Positions 56,545-64,000 of a DNA stretch of 64,000 bases are shown here, piece after piece. Numbering within the stretch: the stretch's first letter is position 1; every line of letters starts with the position of its first letter. Below the pieces are notes generated by a model. It did not search any database. It was not told the origin of the DNA and worked only from the letters and a program-made list of their open reading frames with translations. Source of the DNA: Parelaphostrongylus tenuis (Eukaryota; Nematoda; Chromadorea; Rhabditida; Metastrongylidae); assembly GCA_019055375.1 (NCBI GenBank), contig JAHQIW010004613.1, positions 1 to 64,000 of the forward strand, given 5' to 3'. A program made the translations under genes and the position numbers.

Positions 56545-56593
56545 GGGTCACTGACGAGGAGGGTGAGACCTCCGAAACACCGGTGCATGGCCC
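56545..56593 (+). ncRNA. Hammerhead ribozyme motif with 5-bp stem II
   Basis: Stem I GGGUCA (56545-56550), core CUGACGA (56551-56557), stem II GGAGG-GUGAGA-CCUCC (56558-56573), GAA (56574-56576), stem III ACACC/GGUGC (56577-56586), A17 at 56587, and UGGCCC (56588-56593) closing stem I with six pairs. Only the A15.1-U16.1 pair is off (U to C at 56586). It sits in a GC-rich block (56430-56620) between PLE and RTE sequence. Overall design equals that of the 7625-8610 array units, so it is probably a relative. Confidence 0.7.
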
Positions 56594-56676
56594 TGGCGTA
56601 CCAATCTCGTTTAGGCTTTAAGCATTCTTTTTTTGGAATTTTTTTGAATCTTTATTGCGAGATTTTAAAAACAGTC

Positions 56677-56985
56677 AACGGATTGGTGGTCTTCCTGTAG
56701 AGCGCTTGATGTCCCGAGGAATCCACTCGGTAACGGCTCTCGTCCATCGGTTGTCGTTGAAGCGCATCACGTGTCCGGCCCACCTTATTTTCGATATCCT
56801 GGCGTGTAGAACGGCGTCTCTGATTTTCGATCGTTGACGTAGGTCGGAACTTCGGATCCTTTCTCTCATTTGCGAAATACGGGATACTCCTAGCATCGAC
56901 CTTTCGACTGCGCGTTCGATAACGCCAAGTGATCTTTCATCCTGCTTACGTAGCGACCAGGTTTCTGCTGCATACGTTAGGGCAG
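56677..56985 (-). pseudogene. Continuation of the RTE ORF after the frameshift
   Basis: In the next frame the C-terminal domain continues with SMLGVSRISQMRERI, the RISKIRWAGHVMRFNDNRWT motif and DIKRSTGRPP. Similarity is lost at 56677. Copy B shows what normally follows. Confidence 0.8.
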
Positions 56986-59553
56986 GATAATTGTCGAGTC
57001 GAAAAGGTGGGCACGGAGTCGGATGTTCTTTGTCCTCTTCACTACATCTTCGATGCTCTTAAACGTTCCCCAAGCCGCTCGTTTCCTCCTGCTCAACTCT
57101 GGGGCTAGGTCGTTCATCATGTTGATTTCACGACCTAGATAGATGTAACTGGAGCATTCGGAAATTGTCGTTCCGTTGAGCGTGAATGGGGCATTAGAAA
57201 CCCATCCGTTCCTCATGAACATTGTTTTCGTTAGATTCAGTTGAAGACCGATCTTTCCACAGGCGTTATCGAAATCAGTCAACATTCGTTCCGCTTGGCT
57301 GATGTTTGGTGTTATGAGAACGATATCGTCAGCAAAGCGAAGATGGTTTAATTGTCGACCGTCAATTTTCACTCCCATTTCGTCCCATTCTAATGTTCGC
57401 ATGACGTTTTGTAGGGTGGCAGTGAATAGTTTTGGCGATATTGTATCGCCTTGTCGAACCCCTCTTCTTACGTCAATGGTGATATTGTTGTAGAATGGAG
57501 ATATTCTGGTCGTGAAATCTTTATAAAGCTCACGAAGGATCATTATGTACCGAGTAGGGACGCCCTGGTTATCCAGAGCCTCTATAACCGCTTCTGTTTC
57601 CACTGAATCAAAGGCTTTCTTCAGATCGATAAAAGTGAGACAGAGTGGTTGTTTGTACTCTCGCGAAACTTCAATGAGTCTTGTGATCGTGTGGATGTGG
57701 TCTATGGTACTAAATCCTTTTCGGAACCCTGCTTGTTCGCATGGCTGTCCTTCGTCCAGTGTTCTGTCAATCCTGTTCAGGATGACTCGAGTAAAGAGTT
57801 TATAGACAACGGACAGCAAGCAGATTGGGCGATAATTGCCTATGTCGTGAAGGTCTCCCTTTTTGAACAACAATACGGTCTTGCTGGTTTTCCATTGAAT
57901 AGGGACCTTGCATTCTGACAGGTAGCGAGTGAAGAGCCGAGCCAGGGTGTTGATGAGAACTGGCGGCAGGTTCTTCAGGTGTTCTGGTCTAATCCTGTCT
58001 GGACCGGGTGTTGTTCTGTTTTTCACCGACGATATAGCATGTCGGATTTCGGAAGGAAGGACCGGTGGAACGACATATTTGTCCTCTTTCAATTTATATG
58101 ACGGTAAGAGAACATGGCTAGCGAAGAGATCCGAGTAGTATTGGTGGATGATTTTCTCCATAGCCCTTCTGGAAGCTGTAAGTGTCCCGTCAGGGTATCG
58201 GAGTGCAATCATCTTGGTCTTATAGTTGGCGAAGCCTCGCTGGGCTTTGCGAATGCTCTTCCCAGCTTCTGCAGCTTCTGCCATAACTGCTGCTCTTCTC
58301 TCTTTGAGGTCTTCTTTTATCGCTTCTCTGCATCGTTTCGCAAGTTCGGACGTAAGGTTTCGGTTGCCTGCAGCTCGTGCGATTCCACGTTGACGTATCA
58401 GCTCGAGTGTCTGCGGAGACAAGCGTCTCTTCGTGACCTTAGGACTCTCGGCTTTTTTAGCGCTAACGTGAAGATATTCAACGAGTCGATCGTATTCTTC
58501 GTCGATGTTGTCGACAACGGTATCTTCCCAAGAGCCGACTAATGATTTGAATACATCCCAGTTTATGGTAGTTCTGGGACTTCGTTGTTTGAATTTAGCG
58601 GCTTTCTCTCCTCTCCTCGAAAATCGGAACGTTGCGCGAAGGAGGCGATGGTCTGATCCCGTGTAGAACTTGGGAACAACAGCGACGTCGGTCAGGCAAA
58701 ACCTTCGATTTACTATGATGTGATCTATTTCGTTATGGTACTCTCCATTGGGAGACTCCCACGTCCATCGCTGAGAAAGAGGCTTTTGGAATTGCGAGTT
58801 ACCATGGATGGTTTGGGTCGTCATGATAAACTCGGATAGCCTCTCACCCTGTTCATTCCATTCTAGTCCGTGGGTCCCTATGTGACGTTCTTCAGACGTT
58901 CTTCTAGGTCCAATTTTTGCGTTAAAATCTCCGACAATGACCTTGAAGAATGTATGATCTTCTCTGAAGAATTTTTCGAGGTCTATATAGAACGCTTCGA
59001 CTTCGTCTTCGTCATAGCTTGATGTTGGTGCGTTAGCAACGAAGATGGTCAAATCCGGCATAGAACCACATCGTTTCAACCGTAATCGTCCGATACGGGT
59101 TGTTAGTTGTTCGAATGAATCAATTCTCACGGTCAAATTCGATTTGACGAGGACGCCAACGCCACCGACACCTCTGCGATCGCATGTTCCAAGGAACAGT
59201 TCTTCTCCGGTGTCATAGACAGCGTGAAAAGGATGGCGCCTTCTCGTCTCAGCCAAGCCAATGACGTCGTACCTTATTCTTGTTGCTTGAATCAATAGAT
59301 CTTCTACAGCGGATTGTTGAGCAAGGGTTCTTGCGTTGTAGGTACAGATCGTCATTTTAGTCCGTTTCGATCTTGGCAACCTAGTTCGGCCCTGAGATTT
59401 TAGCAGCCTCTCCGTACTCGTCCTACCTGGCGCTGCCATACCAGGGGTTCCTTCGGGGTTAGGGGAATGAGGCCCATATTTGTTACTGTTTTTGGCATTT
59501 TGATACCCAACGTGTAGCTTGCCAGGCTTTAAACGTGGGGGCTGAGTACTCAC
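56977..59553 (-). CDS. RTE endonuclease and reverse transcriptase, frameshifted near the end
   Basis: 858 codons. Residues about 66-315 form an apurinic-type endonuclease: TICTYNARTL, DVIGLAETRR, GDFNAKIG near residue 207, and SDHRLLRA near residue 300. A basic linker follows, then reverse transcriptase from about residue 480: EIRHAISSVKNRTTPGPDRI, LFKKGDLHDIGNYRPICLLS, EQAGFRKGFSTIDHI, LKKAFDSVE (about 644), GVRQGDTISPKLF, and LRFADDIVLI with the catalytic Asp pair near residue 740. The frame ends early because one G is missing from a GGG run near 56987, compared with copy B at about 49712. The downstream frame continues to 56677. All key catalytic residues are present. Start at the first ATG after the leader. 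Confidence 0.9.
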   Translation of the reverse strand: MSTQPPRLKPGKLHVGYQNAKNSNKYGPHSPNPEGTPGMAAPGRTSTERLLKSQGRTRLPRSKRTKMTICTYNARTLAQQSAVEDLLIQATRIRYDVIGLAETRRRHPFHAVYDTGEELFLGTCDRRGVGGVGVLVKSNLTVRIDSFEQLTTRIGRLRLKRCGSMPDLTIFVANAPTSSYDEDEVEAFYIDLEKFFREDHTFFKVIVGDFNAKIGPRRTSEERHIGTHGLEWNEQGERLSEFIMTTQTIHGNSQFQKPLSQRWTWESPNGEYHNEIDHIIVNRRFCLTDVAVVPKFYTGSDHRLLRATFRFSRRGEKAAKFKQRSPRTTINWDVFKSLVGSWEDTVVDNIDEEYDRLVEYLHVSAKKAESPKVTKRRLSPQTLELIRQRGIARAAGNRNLTSELAKRCREAIKEDLKERRAAVMAEAAEAGKSIRKAQRGFANYKTKMIALRYPDGTLTASRRAMEKIIHQYYSDLFASHVLLPSYKLKEDKYVVPPVLPSEIRHAISSVKNRTTPGPDRIRPEHLKNLPPVLINTLARLFTRYLSECKVPIQWKTSKTVLLFKKGDLHDIGNYRPICLLSVVYKLFTRVILNRIDRTLDEGQPCEQAGFRKGFSTIDHIHTITRLIEVSREYKQPLCLTFIDLKKAFDSVETEAVIEALDNQGVPTRYIMILRELYKDFTTRISPFYNNITIDVRRGVRQGDTISPKLFTATLQNVMRTLEWDEMGVKIDGRQLNHLRFADDIVLITPNISQAERMLTDFDNACGKIGLQLNLTKTMFMRNGWVSNAPFTLNGTTISECSSYIYLGREINMMNDLAPELSRRKRAAWGTFKSIEDVVKRTKNIRLRAHLFDSTIILP

Positions 59554-59857
59554 GAGTAGCTTGCCAGTCTTTCTCGGAGGAGCGGGAGGAGCTTATTTGT
59601 TGGAGGCGACTCCTAACCGCCTCCCATGTACTTCCCAGCCACTTGATTGCAGGCTTTTGGCCGACTTGACTCGCAGAAATAGAGTTTTTGTCAAGTCGGC
59701 GCTGCAGAAGCAGGGAGCTCGTCCCCTGAATCCACCTGCGTCTCTGGGAAGCACACGGTCGCTTTTGGTTCGCGTTTTATTCCCCTATCCACCACCTGGG
59801 GACGCGCCTCGTGCCCTCGCGACTAATCGGGCGGGTTCCCTCAAAGAGGGAGGTCCG
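59554..59857 (-). promoter_or_regulatory. RTE 5' leader, conserved in three copies
   Basis: About 300 bp of GC-rich leader shared with 21400-21740 and 32040-32327. In RTE-type elements this end carries the internal promoter and sometimes a self-cleaving ribozyme. I see a hairpin at its very start (CCCTC-UUU-GAGGG on the minus strand) but could not fit a ribozyme with confidence. No promoter element was verified. Confidence 0.4.
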
Positions 59858-60061
59858 TGTTTAGGTTTACATAGGGCACAAAAACACAACAACAACGATT
59901 TTGATGTGACTGTCACAATCCTAGCGCAGGAATCAAAAACATCCACGCGCAAGGCTCTTAAGGCATTTTGGATAAACGCCCAAAATCCCGAAATGAACCC
60001 GAAGGACGAGTTCGTCACCATCACGCGAGATTTCGCGTCCTTTCTCCGTTTGGTCTTCTAA
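59858..60061 (+). pseudogene. Penelope-like endonuclease C-terminus P5
   Basis: The frame begins abruptly at the RTE boundary with GLHRAQKHNNNDFDVTVTIL, then AQESKTSTRKALKAFWINAQ and NPEMNPKDEFVTITRDF, with a stop at 60059-60061. It is almost identical in structure to copy P2 at 35716-35530. Together with 54120-55050 it is probably one PLE split by RTE copy A and other changes. Confidence 0.75.
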
Positions 60062-60240
60062 CTTGACCTAGGCAGCATATAAATAAGACCATCCGAATCA
60101 TTCAAATAGACTAATACTGCATACGCCCAGGCTCTGAAGATGGCGGGTCGCCGAAACGTCAGCCGAACTTCTACGACTAATTTACCAACCTCGCGTCAGC
60201 TAATCAAGAGAAGTTTTCTCGATTTTAATATAAAAATTAA
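60062..60240 (+). mobile_element. PLE P5 3' region with hammerhead
   Basis: CTAGGCAGCATAT, CTGAAGATGGCGGG and the end TCAGCTAATCAAGAGAAG match the reverse complement of 35365-35520 in copy P2, defining a conserved 3' terminal region of about 170 bp. PLE terminal repeats are known to carry hammerheads. Confidence 0.7.
60127..60168 (+). ncRNA. PLE-type hammerhead ribozyme, best copy
   Basis: GGCU (60130-60133), core CUGAAGA (60134-60140), U, stem II GGCG-GGU-CGCC (60142-60152), GAAAC (60153-60157), GUC (60158-60160) and AGCC closing stem I. All core bases are canonical. Stem III is essentially absent (A-C/G-U), the minimal form typical of PLE hammerheads, which are thought to work best as dimers. 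Predicted cleavage follows C60160. Confidence 0.75.
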
Positions 60241-61679
60241 TTATGCCAAGGTTCATGGGATGTCGAACTTTTGAATGAAATATCAATTGTATTATAACCA
60301 TGACGTCACTGTAAAGTTTAGAAAACGATCTCTTTGATTCAAAACAGAACACAGTGCTCTTCTCACTTATTACAGCGCAATAAGATTTTTCTATAAACCA
60401 GGCTTGATACAGAAATCTCCATTTCTCATGCTATTGATTGATTGATATAAGTCTAATGAATGTCTTCTAGGTAAAAAAAGCAAGGAAACGCGAGCACGTT
60501 GCACCAAATGTAACTGCAGCTCGTAGAATTCGCAATAAAATGTGGAAATTTCATAAACAATCAGGTGTCCTTCTAATTTAAAATAAGTTTACAGAAACCG
60601 CTTTAATAATATTCAATACCTTAAGACGACAAACTTTTTTTGAAATCAAAATTTCAGTGCAGAAAAGCAAAAAATCTCCTGTGAAGTTTGAAAAATGAAG
60701 TCCGTTTTCAAAACGCTTCTCTTAGTTAGTACACCTTGTAATAAAAGTCTTTTCACAAAGCATACTCAGTACGAAAATCAATATTTCTAAAGCTGTCGAA
60801 TGACTACAAAAACGTAAATGAAAAAAAAAGAAACGAATGCGATATAACACCTGGAAAAGTGTTCCCTTTCATGACAATGTGGCTCTCTCGCTTGAACATA
60901 GAAGGTTGTTTGATACAAAAAAAACCCTTATAGAAGCCTCTTCTGTGACATTTCATTATTTAATGCTGATAATATGCCCTCAAAACCTCAAATGAATAAA
61001 TAAATTTCTATTTTCATAGTAGTGTGTTGAGCCGAAATCACCGTCGGCTCTCCGCGAACGATATGACGGCTATGTTCGGAAAACGGCACATGTGATTTTC
61101 AAGAGGTTGAACAAATGTGTAAGTGTTAAATATAAGAATAACCGCAATAGGATGAATTCAATGATAATAAAAACTGAAATTCAGATGCATAAGATATAAT
61201 CAACAAGAACGAGAAAGGTCGAAAAATTTGTGAACAACAACCTCACACTGCCGCTCATATCTTTTTTCTTTTTGATTTGCATCGCGAAGCATGCGCTGAA
61301 ACATTAATAACTAGAAAAAAGTATGTAGAAAGAAAACTTCGGGTGAAAAAAACTAACAAATTTTAACGATATTCAAAGTGGGAAGTGAAGGAATACTGAC
61401 TTTTAGATTAATAGTTTTTAATCTGCAACGGGGAGTTAGGTGGTTGGGACGCCATTATATGGGCTGCCGACCTCGGCCGCAGCCCTGAGTAGACTGACTG
61501 CGGCGGCGCTTAGCGTGACTCAGCACACGCATAGCAACTCCGCTTGGACATTTCATGACTTCCTGCCGAAATCTCTTATCTCATCCGCACCGCCGCACGC
61601 GATTGCCACGTTGCGACGTGTTCAACTAAGGCAGCCATCTCAGTGCTACGCACTAGCTTTTTCTCTTAGTCAAGTTGCT
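60241..61679. other. AT-rich repeats, no certain gene
   Basis: 60340-61070 resembles 45700-46330 and other AT-rich repeat blocks. A GC-richer stretch at 61440-61680 is open on the plus strand (TPLYGLPTSAAALSRLTAAA) but unrecognised. Confidence 0.3.
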
Positions 61680-61975
61680 CATTGGCGCATGTAGCGCAGT
61701 GGTTAGAGGTGCCCTGCGTCGCACACGAGGTCACTGGTTCGATCTCGCGCTCATGGCTCACCAAGCCATCCATCCCTCCGGGGTCGGTAAATTGGTACCA
61801 GACAGGTCTCAGACTTGTCTGGGAGGATAAGCAGCACTGACTCGGTTCAGCGGGAGGCCACCGCGAGTCATTGTAAAGGCCAGAAGTGCATTCAATCACC
61901 TCAAACGAAGTTAAGAATTGAAGTCGAATGCATGGCGCATCCCTCAGGGATTGATTAACGCCGAGAGCTTTATCC
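61680..61975 (+). repeat. tRNA-derived SINE-A, best copy
   Basis: Most complete example: TAGCGCAGTGGTTAGAGGTG (A box), ACTGGTTCGATCTCGCGC (B box), CCAAGCCATCCATCCCTCCG, GGTAAATTGGTACCAGAC, TGTCTGGGAGGATAAGCAGC, CACCGCGAGTCATTGTAAAG and a 3' end CATCCCTCAGGGATTGATTA. It would be transcribed by RNA polymerase III. Confidence 0.85.
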
Positions 61976-62056
61976 TTTTTTCTTTTTACCTTGAAACCGT
62001 ATGGAGACTTCACGGACGCGAGTTTAGAGGTAAATTATTAATATATGAATAGATTT

Positions 62057-62210
62057 TCATTTCTTGCCACAGCAAATATTGCAAATGGAAATGGGTTCTT
62101 GGTTTGGAATAAAGTTCACTAGAGGAAGAAGTGGACTTTGAGCAACTACTACTCCAAAACTCATGAAGAAGATGGAAACGCGAAAGGCGATGTGAGCAGT
62201 TGTCATTGAA
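62057..62210 (-). CDS. Candidate exon with signal peptide
   Basis: A minus-strand ATG after an ATTACCAG acceptor-like site begins MTTAHIAFRVSIFFMSFGVV, a good secretory signal, followed by VAQSPLLPLVNFIPNQEPIS and ICNICCGKK before a stop. No confirming exon or conserved domain was found; it may be a chance frame. Confidence 0.25.
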
Positions 62211-62327
62211 AGAACTGGTAATTTCTCAGTTTTACTTTTTATATTTTCTGCCAATTTTTTTTTTCGATAGTTCAAGTACAGGTGGCGCCGGAGTGGTTGT
62301 GATGACCGTCGCAGAGCTAGCTCCAGC

Positions 62328-62500
62328 TCAACTCTTTCCGGCACTTAGTAACAATGCCCTATAGAACGCCTCAGCCAGGCTGTTCTTTAGATTGCATGCA
62401 GATTCGTTCAAACAGTATTTTGCCTCGTTCAAGAAGAACACGAAAAGCGAATTGATTGCCAGAAGTACTGGGGTTCCCAAAGTAAAGAAAAGTACTATAT
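62328..62500 (-). other. Candidate terminal exon, unrecognised
   Basis: After GGAACCCCAG the minus strand reads LLAINSLFVFFLNEAKYCLN, ESACNLKNSLAEAFYRALLL and SAGKS, then a stop. It has two cysteines and is helical in character. No supporting partner exon. Confidence 0.2.
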
Positions 62501-62576
62501 GACGGATCAAATAAAGTGCTAAAGTTTGAGTACATGACTCCACTTCCACAGGGTTGCCCAATATGTGTAGGCGCAT

Positions 62577-63539
62577 GGTGATTGCATTGCGGCTACCTAT
62601 ACTTTAGCGTCATCGACGAATTCATGATTAAAGTATCGGCTCCCTGTGGAGATATGCTGTCCCATCAATATCTAAAGCATTTTTGGTTGATTTGTTTCGA
62701 ATAAGAAATCATGAAAGCAAGCCTCTTCTTAACCTTATGCTTGAAAAATTCATAGACCGCAACTCTCCACTAGCTTCGAAGTATCCTGGAATGACTGTTG
62801 TTTCTCGTTGCTTACGTCCATTATTGTTTCGGATTAAGAAAAACTTACCTGTTTTTTCAGTAACCTATTAAATGATTGTTCTCATGCTTTTTCAATTATA
62901 TAAAAGCATCACAGGCTCCTCTTTCATAGTCCACCTGATGGCACTGCGCCTGCAGTGGTTATTGTGGAAAATACCTCCAGCGACTTCCCGACGAGCAACT
63001 GATTAACTAAAGCCCGTTGCTTGCTCAAATGATCACATAGGAATGCTGCTATTATGGTCTTTAGTGAAACCAAGTAGAACTAGGGTCAATAAAAGGCTAC
63101 TTCTGAGTGTCAGTAATGCTGATGATAACATAATCTAGTAGTAGTAGAGTCTCCAATAATAATAGGACTATAGATAATATAATGATAGATCTAATAGAGA
63201 GCCTTTGATCTATGTCTGAAAGACTAAAACATCTTATATTCTATGAATCATCTTTCTCCACATCAGTACCACTGCTTCACATCGAGTGCAATGAAAGAGG
63301 TGAGAAAAATTTTACAAATTCTTTCGGAACTGGTTACTATAATGAGCATCTCAACGGTACTTTGTCGACGAAGAGATCTATTCCTCAATGTTCGACTTGC
63401 GATACAGAGCATAGAGAGAGGCACATCTGCAGGATCCCATAGTATCACTGCCAACTATCTCTAAGTTGAAAGACTCAAACTTCACGTAGTTCACGCAGGT
63501 AAAAGAATATTTTATCATCAGAAGGAGTAATTCTCGGAC
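62577..63539. other. No certain gene
   Basis: A plus-strand frame at 62683-62871 (KPLLNLMLEKFIDRNSPLAS) is coding-like but unrecognised. The rest is AT-rich. Confidence 0.25.
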
Positions 63540-63850
63540 CAGTGGAGGTCGCAGTGCACACTAAACCTTCTCAAGAAGCCTGTCCAGATTTATCTTCGCA
63601 TATACCGTCTGATAGGGTCTATAAGTGTACTCCACATGCTATTTACAAGAACTCTCCTCCTGCACATATTAAAGGCTTTGGATGACGCGACTCCAATTAA
63701 GGCAAAGAAGATCCAATAAATATTTTGCTTCATGGACCACATGCAAGCGGTATTACGGATTATCGAAACTGTCGCAAATGCAGTCTAGTTCTTATTATGG
63801 TTTGGTTCTAATTAAAGAGATATGCATATTGAATTGAAATCTCATCAGAT
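63540..63850 (+). pseudogene. RTE family 2 relic H
   Basis: In the plus strand, ISVLHMLFTRTLLLHILKAL then DDATP, followed by CFMDHMQAVLRIIETVANAV, corresponds to the fingers region LSVLYKLFTRILLTRI and MEHLQAVSRFIE of the RTE family 2 reverse transcriptase (compare relic G). Only this segment is recognisable. Confidence 0.55.
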
Positions 63851-64000
63851 CTTCGTTTTACGAATACAACGTCATCTAAGTGAATGTTCTGACAATTCTC
63901 GAGGTTGATATGTCAGTGGCTTACGTACGTTTTGGCAATCTCGAAGCCCCATCAGTCGTGTATGGCTAACGGCTGTTACTAATTATGTAAACATTGCCTT

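Larger units (their letters stand above)
56677..59857 (-). mobile_element. RTE family 1 copy A, nearly complete
   Basis: Runs from a conserved 5' leader (59554-59857, shared with copies C and D) through endonuclease and reverse transcriptase to a break at 56677. There the C-terminus stops before the WSDFF motif, and the 3' tail present in copy B is missing. The 5' boundary lies directly on PLE sequence. Being 3'-truncated is unusual for elements that integrate from the 3' end and points to later deletion or rearrangement. Confidence 0.85.

Noticed and set aside
57302..58542. Long plus-strand frames (57545-57805, 58114-58542 and others) as genes
   Set aside because: They are antisense shadows of the RTE copy A reading frame.
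59820..59857. HDV-like ribozyme at the 5' end of the RTE leader
   Set aside because: Such ribozymes are known in some RTE-type elements, but I could not fit the nested double pseudoknot; only a simple CCCTC/GAGGG hairpin is evident.
61680..61760. Functional tRNA gene
   Set aside because: A and B boxes are present, but no acceptor stem pairs, and the sequence continues into a repeated SINE body found in other copies.
62281..62345. tRNA-like sequence sharing CGGAGTGGTTGTGATG with the minus strand at 39581-39596
   Set aside because: Only 16 bases are shared, no cloverleaf could be drawn, and one copy lies within a short intron. Likely chance or a minute repeat fragment.

Overview
This is a gene-poor, AT-rich stretch of eukaryotic nuclear DNA dominated by decayed mobile elements. 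It most likely comes from a nematode, and the repeat content (one abundant RTE family, Penelope-like elements with GIY-YIG domains, mariner, BEL/Pao, tRNA-derived SINEs) would fit a strongylid or hookworm-like worm. The best gene models also look nematode: introns of 57, 63, 121 and 326 bp with GT-AG borders and consistent phase, and a GATA-type zinc finger. No bacterial operon, rRNA or CRISPR signal was seen. The species is an inference.

Host gene pieces. A minus-strand GATA zinc finger is split over two exons (2848-3383). An unrecognised minus-strand gene has three phase-consistent exons (39501-40209). A plus-strand pair of exons ends in an immunoglobulin-like fold (33759-34200). Isolated minus-strand exons lie at 52277-52414 and 8979-9040. 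A plus-strand reading frame at 9200-9484 is broken by one stop codon. Everything else that looks coding is transposon-derived.

Mobile elements. The RTE retrotransposon family 1 has one nearly complete copy (56677-59857, minus), a 5'-truncated copy flanked by a 12-bp target duplication (49232-50024), two degraded long copies (19605-21740, 29080-32327) and one relic (17000-17390). A second RTE lineage is present as relics at 23625-25140, 27690-28005 and 63540-63850. Penelope-like elements (PLEs) occur five times (11774-12840, 15180-15571, 35365-36970, 52612-53215, and a split copy 54120-55050 plus 59858-60240). RTE copy A lies directly against the last PLE, apparently nested within it. Mariner relics (5770-6425, 18130-18480), a BEL/Pao integrase relic (42800-43870), three tRNA-like SINE families, foldback elements and a roughly 1.7-kb inverted repeat pair complete the picture.

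Most notable: hammerhead ribozymes. The region 7625-8610 is a tandem array of seven units of about 132 bp. Each unit carries a hammerhead-like motif (CUGANGA-type core, stem II, GAAA box, a minimal stem III, and a two-part stem I with compensatory base changes). Two more units of the same family lie on the minus strand at 4695-4850 and 5040-5100, the latter inside the loop of a foldback element. A further hammerhead with a 5-bp stem II lies at 56545-56593. Short-stem-III hammerheads also sit just downstream of the endonuclease region of every PLE copy that keeps that end. The satellite could be a retrozyme-like non-autonomous element sharing a ribozyme strategy with the PLEs; that link is inference. 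All motifs were found by eye. No alignment, folding or database search was run.
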